A stretch of DNA of 10,708 nucleotides from JAAYCI01 sp031548875 (GTDB lineage: Bacteria; Bacillota; Clostridia; Oscillospirales; Ruminococcaceae). The position numbers and the translations under genes were made by a program. Positions 1 through 5,673 of the stretch are shown here, one piece after another. The stretch spans positions 1 to 10,708 of the forward strand of contig JAVBQQ010000050.1 of assembly GCA_031548875.1 (NCBI GenBank), in the 5' to 3' direction. The notes under the pieces are model-generated. The model saw only the letters and a list, made by a program, of their open reading frames with translations. It ran no database searches and was not told the origin of the DNA. Each line of letters opens with the position of its first letter. Within the stretch, counting starts at the first letter, position 1.

Positions 1-225
1 CTTCGGCACAGCTGCGCTTCACTTCTCTTGGCGAACGGCGTTCCTATGAAGCAGATACAAGAATGGCTCGGCCACAGCGATTTTTCCACCACGGCGAACA
101 TTTACGCCCACCTGGACTACTCCTCGAAAATATCCTCGGCGCAGGCCATGGAGAGGGGAATGGCGCTGCCGAAAAGCCCCGGTTTTGGCAGCAAATGGGC
201 GGCACTCGAAGGCGAGAGCGGATAG
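1..225 (+). CDS. Tyrosine recombinase/integrase, C-terminal end (partial at the window edge)
   Basis: The frame is open from base 1 and encodes the last 74 residues of a phage/ICE-type integrase that catalyses site-specific strand exchange between attachment sites. The fragment starts in the catalytic box with LRHS (second catalytic Arg at residue 2), continues through the helix ANGVPMKQIQEWLGHSD (conserved His at residue 25), and has the nucleophilic Tyr in NIYAHLD at residue 35. A short tail of about 35 residues follows, as usual. All visible catalytic residues are present, so there is no sign of decay. The N-terminal arm-binding domain and first catalytic Arg lie outside the window. The gene points toward the attachment region and ends about 130 bases before the tRNA-Ser. 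The ending resembles integrases of Clostridia ICEs and prophages; the subfamily is inferred. Confidence 0.92.
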   Translation, partial: LRHSCASLLLANGVPMKQIQEWLGHSDFSTTANIYAHLDYSSKISSAQAMERGMALPKSPGFGSKWAALEGESG

Positions 226-226
226 C

Positions 227-255
227 AAAAGGTTCTGCCCATTTGGGCGGAACCT
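227..255 (-). terminator. Hairpin between integrase and tRNA-Ser, probable terminator of the tRNA transcript
   Basis: An 11-bp stem (230-240 with 245-255, one G-U pair) closes an ATTT loop. Read on the minus strand it is followed by a short T run (227-230), which fits an intrinsic terminator about 100 bases downstream of the tRNA-Ser 3' end. Read on the plus strand it sits five bases after the integrase stop but lacks a T run. Its left arm contains GGTTCTGCCC, the inverse of GGGCAGAACC found at 488-497, so the site may also belong to the integrase-binding region. Confidence 0.5.
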
Positions 256-353
256 ACATAGGAAAAGCCGAAATATAGCGGCGGGGACGCATACAAAAAA
301 ACGCGCCCCCGGCATAAAGCCAAGAGCACGAATTGGGTGCAGCGTTACGCTGC
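256..353. other. Non-coding gap between integrase and tRNA-Ser, with two hairpins
   Basis: No gene is seen here. An imperfect hairpin pairs 282-290 with 303-311 (one A-C mismatch, A-rich loop). A perfect 6-bp hairpin GCAGCG-TTA-CGCTGC (339-353) touches the CCA end of the tRNA and would form in the 3' trailer of its precursor. A run of seven T on the minus strand (plus-strand A run around 295-301) lies downstream of the tRNA, but I see no good stem directly before it. Confidence 0.4.
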
Positions 354-441
354 TGGCGGAGGGATAGGGATTCGAACCCTAGGTGGGTTGCCCCACACGA
401 CATTTCGAGTGTCGCACCTTCGACCTCTCGGACATCCCTCC
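354..441 (-). tRNA. tRNA-Ser, anticodon CGA, with encoded CCA
   Basis: The gene folds as a complete class II tRNA. The acceptor stem is GGAGGGA/TCCCTCC (441-435 with 364-358), with discriminator G (357) and encoded CCA (356-354). The anticodon stem CGACA/TGTCG closes the loop CTCGAAA, giving anticodon CGA (407-405), which reads UCG. The long variable arm GTGGG-GCAA-CCCAC is the serine hallmark, and the T arm is TAGGG-TTCGAAT-CCCTA. Nothing looks damaged. It lies on the same strand as the truncated tRNA-Ser half-gene at 582-621, has the same anticodon but a different body (acceptor GGAGGGA versus GGTGGAG), and sits inside the inferred mobile element. I infer that it is element cargo replacing the interrupted host gene. 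No strong promoter is obvious directly upstream (442-480). Confidence 0.95.
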
Positions 442-473
442 AAATTTATCTGAAGCTAAAGTCGCCGGGAAAA

Positions 474-496
474 AGGGCAGAACTTTAGGGCAGAAC
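474..496. repeat. Direct repeat pair AGGGCAGAAC, possible integrase arm-binding sites
   Basis: AGGGCAGAAC occurs at 474-483 and again at 487-496, so the repeat period is 13 bp. The related GGGCAGAACC occurs inverted at 231-240. Short direct repeats 90-110 bp inside the crossover site are where many tyrosine recombinases bind with their N-terminal arm domain. The repeats are seen; the role is inferred and depends on the element boundary being at the half-tRNA. Confidence 0.5.
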
Positions 497-581
497 CGCA
501 GAAAAAGTGCACCTAAAACACCGCGAAAATTTACGCTGTTTCTTTAAAATTTCTCGCTATAACGACCATTTTATCGTCCGG

Positions 582-589
582 TTTCGAGT
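582..589. other. Candidate attachment-site core in the tRNA anticodon loop
   Basis: TTTCGAGT, the anticodon loop of the truncated tRNA-Ser read on the plus strand, is the point where tRNA similarity stops and element-like sequence starts. The same 8-mer occurs in the anticodon loop of the intact tRNA-Ser at 403-410. Anticodon stem-loops, with their inverted symmetry, are a known crossover position for tyrosine recombinases. The exact core length cannot be set without the other element end. Confidence 0.45.
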
Positions 590-621
590 CAGCCCCGTTA
601 TGACCACTTCGGCACTCCACC
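582..621 (-). pseudogene. 5' half of a second tRNA-Ser(CGA), truncated at the anticodon loop
   Basis: On the minus strand, 621 to 582 reads as the first half of a tRNA: acceptor strand GGTGGAG, T8-G9, a D arm starting CCGAAGTGGTCATAA and closed by CGG, the 5' anticodon-stem strand GCTGA, and the loop CTCGAAA with anticodon CGA (586-584). The D arm and anticodon arm match the usual form of Clostridia tRNA-Ser. The expected TCAGC, variable arm, T arm and matching acceptor strand CTCCACC do not follow; instead the sequence runs into AT-rich DNA with no GTTCGAATC-like T loop. The break in the anticodon loop is the signature of integration there. This is a recognition by eye, not a covariance-model result. 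It is not expected to give a working tRNA. Confidence 0.7.
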
Positions 622-706
622 GGTATTGTTCGCCATGACGCTCCAAGGAATTGGGGAGACATCACAAAAAACATTCGGTCGTGGCGCCCGGGCGGAAGGC
701 CCTACT

Positions 707-735
707 ATAATATCACCAATGGGTCGGTTTGTAAA
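707..735 (-). promoter_or_regulatory. Sigma-A-type promoter pointing at the truncated tRNA-Ser
   Basis: On the minus strand, TTTACA (735-730, 5 of 6 matches to TTGACA) is followed after 17 bases by TATTAT (712-707, 5 of 6 matches to TATAAT). Initiation near base 700 would give a leftward transcript that crosses the half-tRNA at 621-582 and could go on to the intact tRNA-Ser at 441-354. It most likely was the promoter of the original host tRNA-Ser gene. Confidence 0.6.
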
Positions 736-741
736 CACCAT

Positions 742-769
742 GCCCTCGGGAGGAGGCAGGGCGTTTTTT
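742..769 (+). terminator. Hairpin with T6 run between the tRNA region and the GDPD gene
   Basis: GCCCT (742-746) pairs with AGGGC (758-762), and six T follow at 764-769 on the plus strand. The T run overlaps the stop codon of the minus-strand GDPD gene. The plus strand has no known transcript arriving here, so it may work mainly as a bidirectional terminator ending the GDPD message. In that direction the downstream T content is poor (ATGGTGTTT). It also separates GDPD transcription from the tRNA promoter. Confidence 0.5.
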
Positions 770-1625
770 AGAACCGGTACTCCTCTTCGTCGGGCGAGAG
801 CAGGCCTGGCGTCTCTTTGTAGCGGGGCTCGGGCTCGTAGAATTCAAAGATGACAGTGTCGTTCTCGTCTTCCAGCAGCACGGCAGCGTCTTCGGGGCCG
901 GCCGTCCATACCATACGCATCGCAAAGCGCTGTACTAGGCGCACAGGCAGGGGATGGTGGCCCTTGTGGTAGGCGATGAAATGCGGCCGCCCGAGGAAGT
1001 TGCACAAAAGCCAGCTGACAACGTAGCCCTGAAGGCCGCGGTCCAGTAAAGAGGCCGGGGCCGAAAGCTGGCCCCGTAGGAGGCCGGGCGCCTGTTTTTT
1101 GAACCAGCGCACGATACGCGGATCGAAGCTTTCGATGCAGATGTCGCCATCGTACTGGCGCAGGATGCGCCAAGCGCTTTGGCAGAGTTTCTTGTATAGC
1201 TTGGTCGTTTTCAACTCGATGATGAGCGGCACCCGACTGTCGATGAGTTCGAGTGCATCGCGCAGCAGCGGGATGCGTTGATTTGAGTCCAGCAGTGGCA
1301 GCTCGCGCAGCTCATGGAAGGGTTTTTCCTCCACTCGACCAGCTATGCCGCACATCCGCTGCAATGTTTCGTCGTGGAAGACGACCACCTCGCCATCGGA
1401 GGAGAGGCGGATGTCCAGCTCGATGCCGTAGCCGGCGTCGACGGCCGCCGTGAAAGCGGCGATACTGTTTTCGGGGATGGTCAAGTCGCGCGTGTGCAGG
1501 CCGCGGTGGGCGCAGTTCAGGCCCCAGAAGGGGGCGCGCTGCGCCTCGGTGGATGCGCCGGGCAGCAGCAGAAAAAACGCGGCCAGGAACACGGCGCACA
1601 CGATGGTGAGGATGGGCACGAGCAT
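768..1625 (-). CDS. Glycerophosphodiester phosphodiesterase family protein, membrane-anchored
   Basis: This 285-residue protein belongs to the GDPD family, which cleaves glycerophosphodiesters (deacylated phospholipids or teichoic-acid-type substrates) to glycerol-3-phosphate and an alcohol. The catalytic signatures are complete: AHRG (His40, Arg41), PENS (Glu52, Asn53), ELDIRLSSDG (Glu69, Asp71, the metal ligands) and VFHD (His84, Asp85). Residues 1-24 are hydrophobic and act as an uncleaved anchor or signal sequence, so the enzyme probably acts outside the membrane. The start is ATG with AAGGCGG seven bases upstream. It is divergent from the two-component genes and appears to share an overlapping promoter region with them, so joint control is possible. 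The substrate cannot be told. Length and motifs look intact. Confidence 0.9.
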   Translation of the reverse strand: MLVPILTIVCAVFLAAFFLLLPGASTEAQRAPFWGLNCAHRGLHTRDLTIPENSIAAFTAAVDAGYGIELDIRLSSDGEVVVFHDETLQRMCGIAGRVEEKPFHELRELPLLDSNQRIPLLRDALELIDSRVPLIIELKTTKLYKKLCQSAWRILRQYDGDICIESFDPRIVRWFKKQAPGLLRGQLSAPASLLDRGLQGYVVSWLLCNFLGRPHFIAYHKGHHPLPVRLVQRFAMRMVWTAGPEDAAVLLEDENDTVIFEFYEPEPRYKETPGLLSPDEEEYRF

Positions 1626-1684
1626 GGCAACGCCGCCTTTTCAAAAGTGTGTGCGATGGGGCGCAGTTATTCGACAAGCTATTA

Positions 1685-1713
1685 TTGACATTGTACGCGG
1701 ATTCTTTCACAAT
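1685..1713 (+). promoter_or_regulatory. Promoter of the two-component operon
   Basis: A perfect TTGACA (1685-1690), a 17-base spacer and CACAAT (1708-1713, 4 of 6 matches) place the start near 1720, about 40 bases before the response regulator ATG. It is interleaved with the minus-strand promoter at 1690-1718. Confidence 0.6.
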
Positions 1714-1718
1714 TACAA
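1690..1718 (-). promoter_or_regulatory. Promoter of the GDPD gene
   Basis: On the minus strand, TTGTAA (1718-1713, 4 of 6) and TACAAT (1695-1690, 5 of 6) are 17 bases apart and give a leader of about 58 bases before the GDPD ATG. Its -10 element shares base 1690 with the -35 element of the plus-strand promoter, and its -35 shares base 1713 with that promoter's -10. Confidence 0.5.
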
Positions 1719-1762
1719 CATACCGGCGGGATATGATTATGCCAATAAGGTGGAGATGAAAC

Positions 1763-2443
1763 ATGGTAAAGATACTGATCGTGGACGATGAACCGCGCAT
1801 TCGCGAACTGATCCGTGAGCATCTGGCGCATGCAGGGTATGAGTGCGAGGAGGCCGTCGACGGCTCCGCCGCGCTGGTGGCGCTCTCTAAGGGTGGCATC
1901 GATCTCGTGATCTTGGACATCATGATGCCCTTTGTGGACGGTATGACCACCCTGCGCGAGATGCGTTCGCGCAAGATGGACGTGCCGGTCATCATGCTGA
2001 CGGCGCGCAGTGAGGAGTATGATAAGGTGGCCGGCCTGGAGGGCGGCGCCGACGATTACATCGTGAAGCCGTTTTCGCCGCGGGAGCTGGTGGCCCGCGT
2101 GAAGGCGGTGTTGGCGCGCACGCTGCCGCGGGAGAAGGCAGAGGGTGAGAGCTACGTGTTTGGCGGGCTGGCAATAGATACCGTGTCCCACACGGTGCGC
2201 ATAGACGGCGCCGAAGCCGACCTGACGCCCAAGGAGTTCGACCTGCTGGTGTTCCTTGCGGCCAACCGGGGCATTGCCCTCTCGCGCGAGAAGATCCTGC
2301 AGAAGGTGTGGAACTACGACTACATTGGCGAGGACCGCACCGTGGACACCCATATCAAGATGCTGCGCAGCCATCTCGGCGCCTACCGCGATTACATCGT
2401 GACGGTGTGGGGCATCGGCTATAAATTTGACCCCGAGGACTGA
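1763..2443 (+). CDS. Response regulator, OmpR/PhoB family
   Basis: This 226-residue cytoplasmic transcription factor is activated by phosphorylation from the partner kinase encoded next. The receiver domain (about 2-118) has the acidic pair Asp8/Asp9, phospho-acceptor Asp52 (in LVILDIMMP), switch Thr80 (VIMLTAR) and Lys102 (VKPFSP). A winged-helix DNA-binding domain of the Trans_reg_C type follows (about 130-224), with LTPKEFDLL, VDTHIKMLRSHL and the closing VWGIGYKF wing. Length is normal for the family. ATG is preceded by AAGGTGGAG (1747-1755). The kinase gene starts five bases after the stop, so the two are co-transcribed. Such regulators often control their own promoter, and the promoter overlap with GDPD makes that gene a plausible target. 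The signal and regulon are unknown. Confidence 0.95.
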   Translation: MVKILIVDDEPRIRELIREHLAHAGYECEEAVDGSAALVALSKGGIDLVILDIMMPFVDGMTTLREMRSRKMDVPVIMLTARSEEYDKVAGLEGGADDYIVKPFSPRELVARVKAVLARTLPREKAEGESYVFGGLAIDTVSHTVRIDGAEADLTPKEFDLLVFLAANRGIALSREKILQKVWNYDYIGEDRTVDTHIKMLRSHLGAYRDYIVTVWGIGYKFDPED

Positions 2444-2448
2444 TTCTT

Positions 2449-4038
2449 TTGCCAAGCTCCCAACCCCGCTCGCGGGGCCTGAAAGACCTGCCCGCCCGCT
2501 TCAGGCGCTGGGTGTCGGGCAGCATCCGCCGCAAGCTGACCCTGTTTGTGCTGCTGGTGTGCCTTTTGCTCATCGGGCTGGTGTGGGTATTTGCCGTGCA
2601 GCTGCTGGAGCCCGCCTACAACGCCGCCCTGCACAAGGACCTGACGCGCAAGCTGGACGTGTTTGCCGCCGTGCTGGACAAAGCTTGTGACGATGGTCTC
2701 GACGTGGTGACCGACTACCAGGTGGGCGAGGGCGTAAGCGTACGCACGCTCTCGGTGGAGTGCGTGGACCTGTTGAACGATGAGATCGTGGCGGGGCGGC
2801 TGAGCATTGCCGGCATCTGTGTGGATATTGCGCAGCCTGACCTGCAGAGCGTGTTCGTGCGTGACCCGGACCCTGTGGCCCAGTGCGTGCTGCACAACAG
2901 CGAGGGCCTTTTAAACGACGAAGCCGCCGGCCGCAACGGCAACCTTGTGATGACGCTGCGTGCGGTGGTGTTCCAGGAGGGCGCGCTCTACCGCGCCACC
3001 AGCACCCAGATGATCGTGGGTACGACGGCGGCGGGCGGCAGCGTCTCGCTCATCCTCTCCACGAACCTGGAGCGCATCTCGCAGGCGGTGAGCGTACTGC
3101 GCGGCCTGATGCTGCCCACCTGCCTGGTGCTGGTCCTGGTGTCCGTCTTCTGCGCATTCCTGTTCAGCCACTGGTTCACCCGGCCCATCACCCGCCTTTC
3201 AGCCGCCACCAAGGAGATCGTGAAGGGCAACTACGGCGTGCGTGTGAAGGAGACGGGCGGGGACGAGATTGCAAACCTGACGCACGACTTCAACGAGATG
3301 GCCAGGGAGGTGGGGCGCTCGGTGAAGCTGCAGAAGGACATCCTGGCCAACGTGAGCCACGACCTGCGCACCCCGCTTACACTGATAAAGGGCTATGCGG
3401 AGACGGTGCGCGACCTGACCGGCGACGAGCCCGAAAAGCGCACCGAGCAGCTGAATGTCATCGTGGACGAGAGCGACCGGCTGAGCGAGCTGGTGGGCAG
3501 CGTGATGGAATTGTCACGCATGTCCAGCGGCAACGAAAAGCCGAATCCGGTCCGGTTCGATCTGGCGCAGCTGTGCGAGGAGATGGGCTACCGCTACGTG
3601 GCGTTGAGCGCCCAGCAGGGGTACCATTTTGAGCTTTCGGCGGACGAGGCGTGCGATATCTATGCCGACCCCGGCCTTGTGGAGCGGGCGCTGCACAACC
3701 TGCTGGGCAACGCGCTGAGCCACGTGGGCGAGGATGGATACATCGGGCTTTCGGCCCGCAAGACCCCGAAGGGCACCGCCCGTGTGGAAGTGAGCGACCA
3801 CGGGCCCGGTATCTCGGACGCCGACCTGCCCCACCTGTTCGACCGGTACTACCGTAGCCGCTCAGATGCGGGCAAGCCGGGCAGTGGCCTTGGACTGTCC
3901 ATCGTGAAGGCCATCTTCGAGGCCAGCGGCTTCACCTATGGCGTGGAGAGCAGGCAGGGCGAGGGCGCCACCTTCTGGTTCGAGGCGCCGCTGGCCGTGG
4001 GCGAAAAAGTGCCCCCCCACGAGCCGGGCGCCGGCTGA
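2449..4038 (+). CDS. Sensor histidine kinase with HAMP domain, TTG start
   Basis: This 529-residue membrane kinase is the likely partner of the preceding regulator. Segments in order: basic N-terminus; TM1 (about 29-50); an extracytoplasmic sensor region of about 170 residues with no domain I recognise; TM2 (about 220-240); HAMP (about 241-293); HisKA with phospho-acceptor His304 in NVSHDLRTPL; and HATPase_c with the N box (NLLGNALSH, key Asn421), G1 box DHGPGI (450-455), F box LFDRYYR (463-469) and G2 box GSGLGLSIVKAI (478-489). All catalytic boxes are intact. The start is inferred: no in-frame ATG precedes TM1, and TTG at 2449 has GAGG ten bases upstream and sits five bases after the regulator's stop. 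A GTG 63 bases further on (residue 22) is the alternative. The sensor region contains several Cys residues (80, 105, 124, 146), but I infer nothing from that. Confidence 0.94.
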   Translation: MPSSQPRSRGLKDLPARFRRWVSGSIRRKLTLFVLLVCLLLIGLVWVFAVQLLEPAYNAALHKDLTRKLDVFAAVLDKACDDGLDVVTDYQVGEGVSVRTLSVECVDLLNDEIVAGRLSIAGICVDIAQPDLQSVFVRDPDPVAQCVLHNSEGLLNDEAAGRNGNLVMTLRAVVFQEGALYRATSTQMIVGTTAAGGSVSLILSTNLERISQAVSVLRGLMLPTCLVLVLVSVFCAFLFSHWFTRPITRLSAATKEIVKGNYGVRVKETGGDEIANLTHDFNEMAREVGRSVKLQKDILANVSHDLRTPLTLIKGYAETVRDLTGDEPEKRTEQLNVIVDESDRLSELVGSVMELSRMSSGNEKPNPVRFDLAQLCEEMGYRYVALSAQQGYHFELSADEACDIYADPGLVERALHNLLGNALSHVGEDGYIGLSARKTPKGTARVEVSDHGPGISDADLPHLFDRYYRSRSDAGKPGSGLGLSIVKAIFEASGFTYGVESRQGEGATFWFEAPLAVGEKVPPHEPGAG

Positions 4039-4083
4039 GGTACACGTGATCCTGTTTTTTGGTTCCAGACGACATCTAATACA

Positions 4084-4128
4084 GCCCGGATGCAGAGCGC
4101 CTTGAAAGGGATTTGCATTCGGGCTTTT
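4084..4128 (+). terminator. Rho-independent terminator of the two-component operon
   Basis: GCCCGGATGCA (4084-4094) pairs with TGCATTCGGGC (4114-4124) along 11 bp with one G-T pair. The loop is 19 bases, and TTTT (4125-4128) follows. It lies 46 bases after the kinase stop. Confidence 0.8.
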
Positions 4129-4141
4129 CTATAGATATAAT
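4113..4141 (+). promoter_or_regulatory. Promoter of the pyridoxamine kinase-lipoprotein-trmL operon
   Basis: A perfect TATAAT (4136-4141) has TTGCAT (4113-4118, 3 of 6 matches) 17 bases upstream. The -35 half lies inside the 3' arm of the preceding terminator, so the two sites overlap. The start would be near 4148, giving a leader of about 100 bases. Confidence 0.6.
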
Positions 4142-4147
4142 AAAGAG

Positions 4148-4249
4148 TACGCCTTTTAGACGCGGCCGCCCAGAGTGGCCGGAGGGCATCTTGGAAAAAC
4201 GCGCGCCTTTCGGGCGTGTGCAAACATACGGTCGGGAGGGGAAGCACAC
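4148..4249 (+). other. Leader of the pyridoxamine kinase operon, with hairpins
   Basis: An 8-bp stem (4200-4207 with 4213-4220, two G-U pairs, loop TTTCG) and a shorter CGGCC/GGCCG stem near 4163-4182 can form before the ribosome site GGGAGGGGA (4234-4242). I recognise no riboswitch class and see no terminator-like T run, so this may be plain leader sequence. Confidence 0.3.
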
Positions 4250-5206
4250 ATGCCAGCGCCCAAAACAGTGCTCTGCATCATGGATATGGCGGCGGTGGGC
4301 CGGGCGAGCCTTGCCTCGGCGCTGCCCGCGCTTGCGGCCTGCGGCGTGCAGGCCTGCCCGCTGCCGGCAAGCTTGTTTTCCAGCCATACGGGCGGCTTTG
4401 CGAACGTGTTTGTGCAGAATACCGCCGGCTACGCCGACGCCACGCTGGACCGGATGCAGGCGGAGGGGCTTGCGTTTGACGCCGTGTATGTAGGCTACCT
4501 GCGCGGCGAGGCGCAGATGGCCGCCGCGGCGCGGGCGCTTCAGCTGTTCAATGGCGCTCTGAAGGTGGTGGACCCTGCCTTGGGCGACAATGGCCGCGCC
4601 TATGCCGGTATCGACAAGGACACCATTACAGGTATGGCGCAGTTGTGCCGGGAGGCGGACCTGATCACCCCCAACGCCACCGAGTGCGCGCTGCTGGCTG
4701 GGGAAGACCCGCTTGACCCACGGGACGTGGCCGCCCTGCGGAAGCTTGCGGCGGGGCTGGTGTGCGAAGGGAGCGGCGGGGGCAGTTATCTGCTTACCAG
4801 TGTGCCTGCCGACGCCAACCTGCGCGTGGGGGATGCGGAATCGATGGGCATAGCGGGGCTGGACACGGCCGCGCCCGCCGGCGAACAGGCTTTTTCTTTG
4901 AGCACCCGGCGGTTGCCCCAGAGCTACCCCGGCGCGGGCGACCTGTTCACGGCGTCCGTGGTGGGGTTGCTGCTGGCCGGCCTGCCGCTGCAAAGCGCCG
5001 CGCGCGAGGCCGCGGTGTTCGTGGGGGCCGCCGTCACGGCCACCTGGCGGGGCGGCGGCGAGCCACGCATGGGGCTGTGGTTCGAGCCGTACCTGCCGCT
5101 GTTGATGGGCGCTGCGGCCACCGGGCAGGACCCGGAGGAGCGCGCCGCCGACCTGCAGATGGGCATGCCGCCGGACAGCGAGGACGAGCAGGAGGAGGAC
5201 GCATGA
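4250..5206 (+). CDS. Pyridoxamine/pyridoxal kinase-like protein (PfkB/ThiD superfamily)
   Basis: This 318-residue protein resembles Firmicutes pyridoxamine kinases, which phosphorylate B6 vitamers with ATP in the salvage route to pyridoxal phosphate. Family marks are the N-terminal GRASLASALPAL, CPLPASLFSSHTGGF (37-50), VDPALGDNG (107-115), TPNATE (140-145) and the anion-hole motif YPGAGDLFTA with catalytic Asp231. The last 25 or so residues form an acidic tail (ending EDEQEEDA) beyond the kinase fold. The chosen ATG has GGGAGGGGA eight bases upstream; a longer frame from 4175 lacks this and adds no family sequence. The stop overlaps the next gene in ATGA. The B6 substrate is inferred from the family; hydroxymethylpyrimidine kinase is the main alternative, but SSHTGGF favours the pyridoxal/pyridoxamine group. 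Confidence 0.85.
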   Translation: MPAPKTVLCIMDMAAVGRASLASALPALAACGVQACPLPASLFSSHTGGFANVFVQNTAGYADATLDRMQAEGLAFDAVYVGYLRGEAQMAAAARALQLFNGALKVVDPALGDNGRAYAGIDKDTITGMAQLCREADLITPNATECALLAGEDPLDPRDVAALRKLAAGLVCEGSGGGSYLLTSVPADANLRVGDAESMGIAGLDTAAPAGEQAFSLSTRRLPQSYPGAGDLFTASVVGLLLAGLPLQSAAREAAVFVGAAVTATWRGGGEPRMGLWFEPYLPLLMGAAATGQDPEERAADLQMGMPPDSEDEQEEDA

Positions 5207-5673
5207 AGAAGATTTTGGTCACCTGCGCGCTGCTGGTGCTGATGGGGCTGGGGACCGCCTGCGGGAGCCAGGGCGAATATGGCACAGAGGCCGACCTTCC
5301 CGAAGGGGCCACGGCGCTGCAACTGCACAGCGCAGGCTACGATTTCTGGCACCGCAGCTATTACGTCACTGTGGTGGCGGGCGAAGCGGAGGAGGAAGAG
5401 TTCCGGGCGCTGAGCGGGGAACTGACCTTCCGGCTGGATGGGGATACCTTCACGGCCACATTCTGGCCGCCGCACGAGCCCAGCCCCCCGGAGAAGGCCC
5501 GCTACGAGAGCGCCGCGGATTTTGTGAAAAACTACTACGACGCCACGCTGAAAGAGGTGGAGGAGTTCTACCCGGTGGACTGCCGGTACCAGTTTGGTGG
5601 GAACGACAAGCTGGTGTTCCTGGACGAGGTGCGCAGCGAGATGTTCTATGCTGAGGCCGATGAAGACGAGTGA
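5203..5673 (+). CDS. Small putative lipoprotein of unknown function
   Basis: This 156-residue protein has a short basic start (MKK), a hydrophobic core and a lipobox-like LGTAC with Cys20, so it should be exported and lipid-anchored. The -3 residue is Gly rather than Leu, which makes the lipobox slightly atypical. The mature part is acidic (runs such as EAEEEEF and a C-terminal EADEDE) and rich in aromatics; I recognise no domain. ATG overlaps the stop of the kinase gene (ATGA) with GGAGGAGG just upstream (5191-5198), and the 3' end overlaps the trmL start by 14 bases. Translation of all three genes is therefore probably coupled, although no functional link between them is evident. Confidence 0.85.
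   Translation: MKKILVTCALLVLMGLGTACGSQGEYGTEADLPEGATALQLHSAGYDFWHRSYYVTVVAGEAEEEEFRALSGELTFRLDGDTFTATFWPPHEPSPPEKARYESAADFVKNYYDATLKEVEEFYPVDCRYQFGGNDKLVFLDEVRSEMFYAEADEDE

Larger units (their letters stand above)
1..589. mobile_element. Right end of an integrated element (integrase tail, tRNA cargo, attachment region)
   Basis: The segment begins inside a tyrosine recombinase gene and ends where a truncated tRNA-Ser half-gene starts. Between them lie a complete tRNA-Ser(CGA), two 10-bp direct repeats and, at about 497-581, an AT-rich stretch with A/T runs that contrasts with the GC-rich chromosome to the right. An integrase gene next to a tRNA attachment site is the classic layout of integrative elements and prophages. 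The boundary at the anticodon loop of the half-tRNA (582-589) is inferred; the left end is outside the window. The cargo type (ICE, prophage or other island) cannot be told from here. A less likely alternative is that the element ends at the tRNA 3' end near 354 and the half-tRNA is an older scar. Confidence 0.6.

Noticed and set aside
354..364. Intact tRNA-Ser 3' end as the attachment site of the element
   Set aside because: This is the usual target, but the sequence change to GC-rich chromosome, the half-tRNA and its promoter all lie further right at 582-735. It stays a possible alternative and is stated in the main finding.
706..711. Perfect TATAAT on the plus strand, which together with the terminator at 742-769 could make a tiny RNA gene
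   Set aside because: No acceptable -35 lies 16-18 bases upstream on the plus strand (the position is GC-rich). The same bases serve a much better minus-strand promoter, and the transcript would be only about 50 bases.
4022..4060. AGCCGG-GCG-CCGGCT hairpin and T6 run at the end of the kinase gene as a terminator
   Set aside because: The T run starts 18 bases after the stem, too far for an intrinsic terminator, and a better one lies at 4084-4128.
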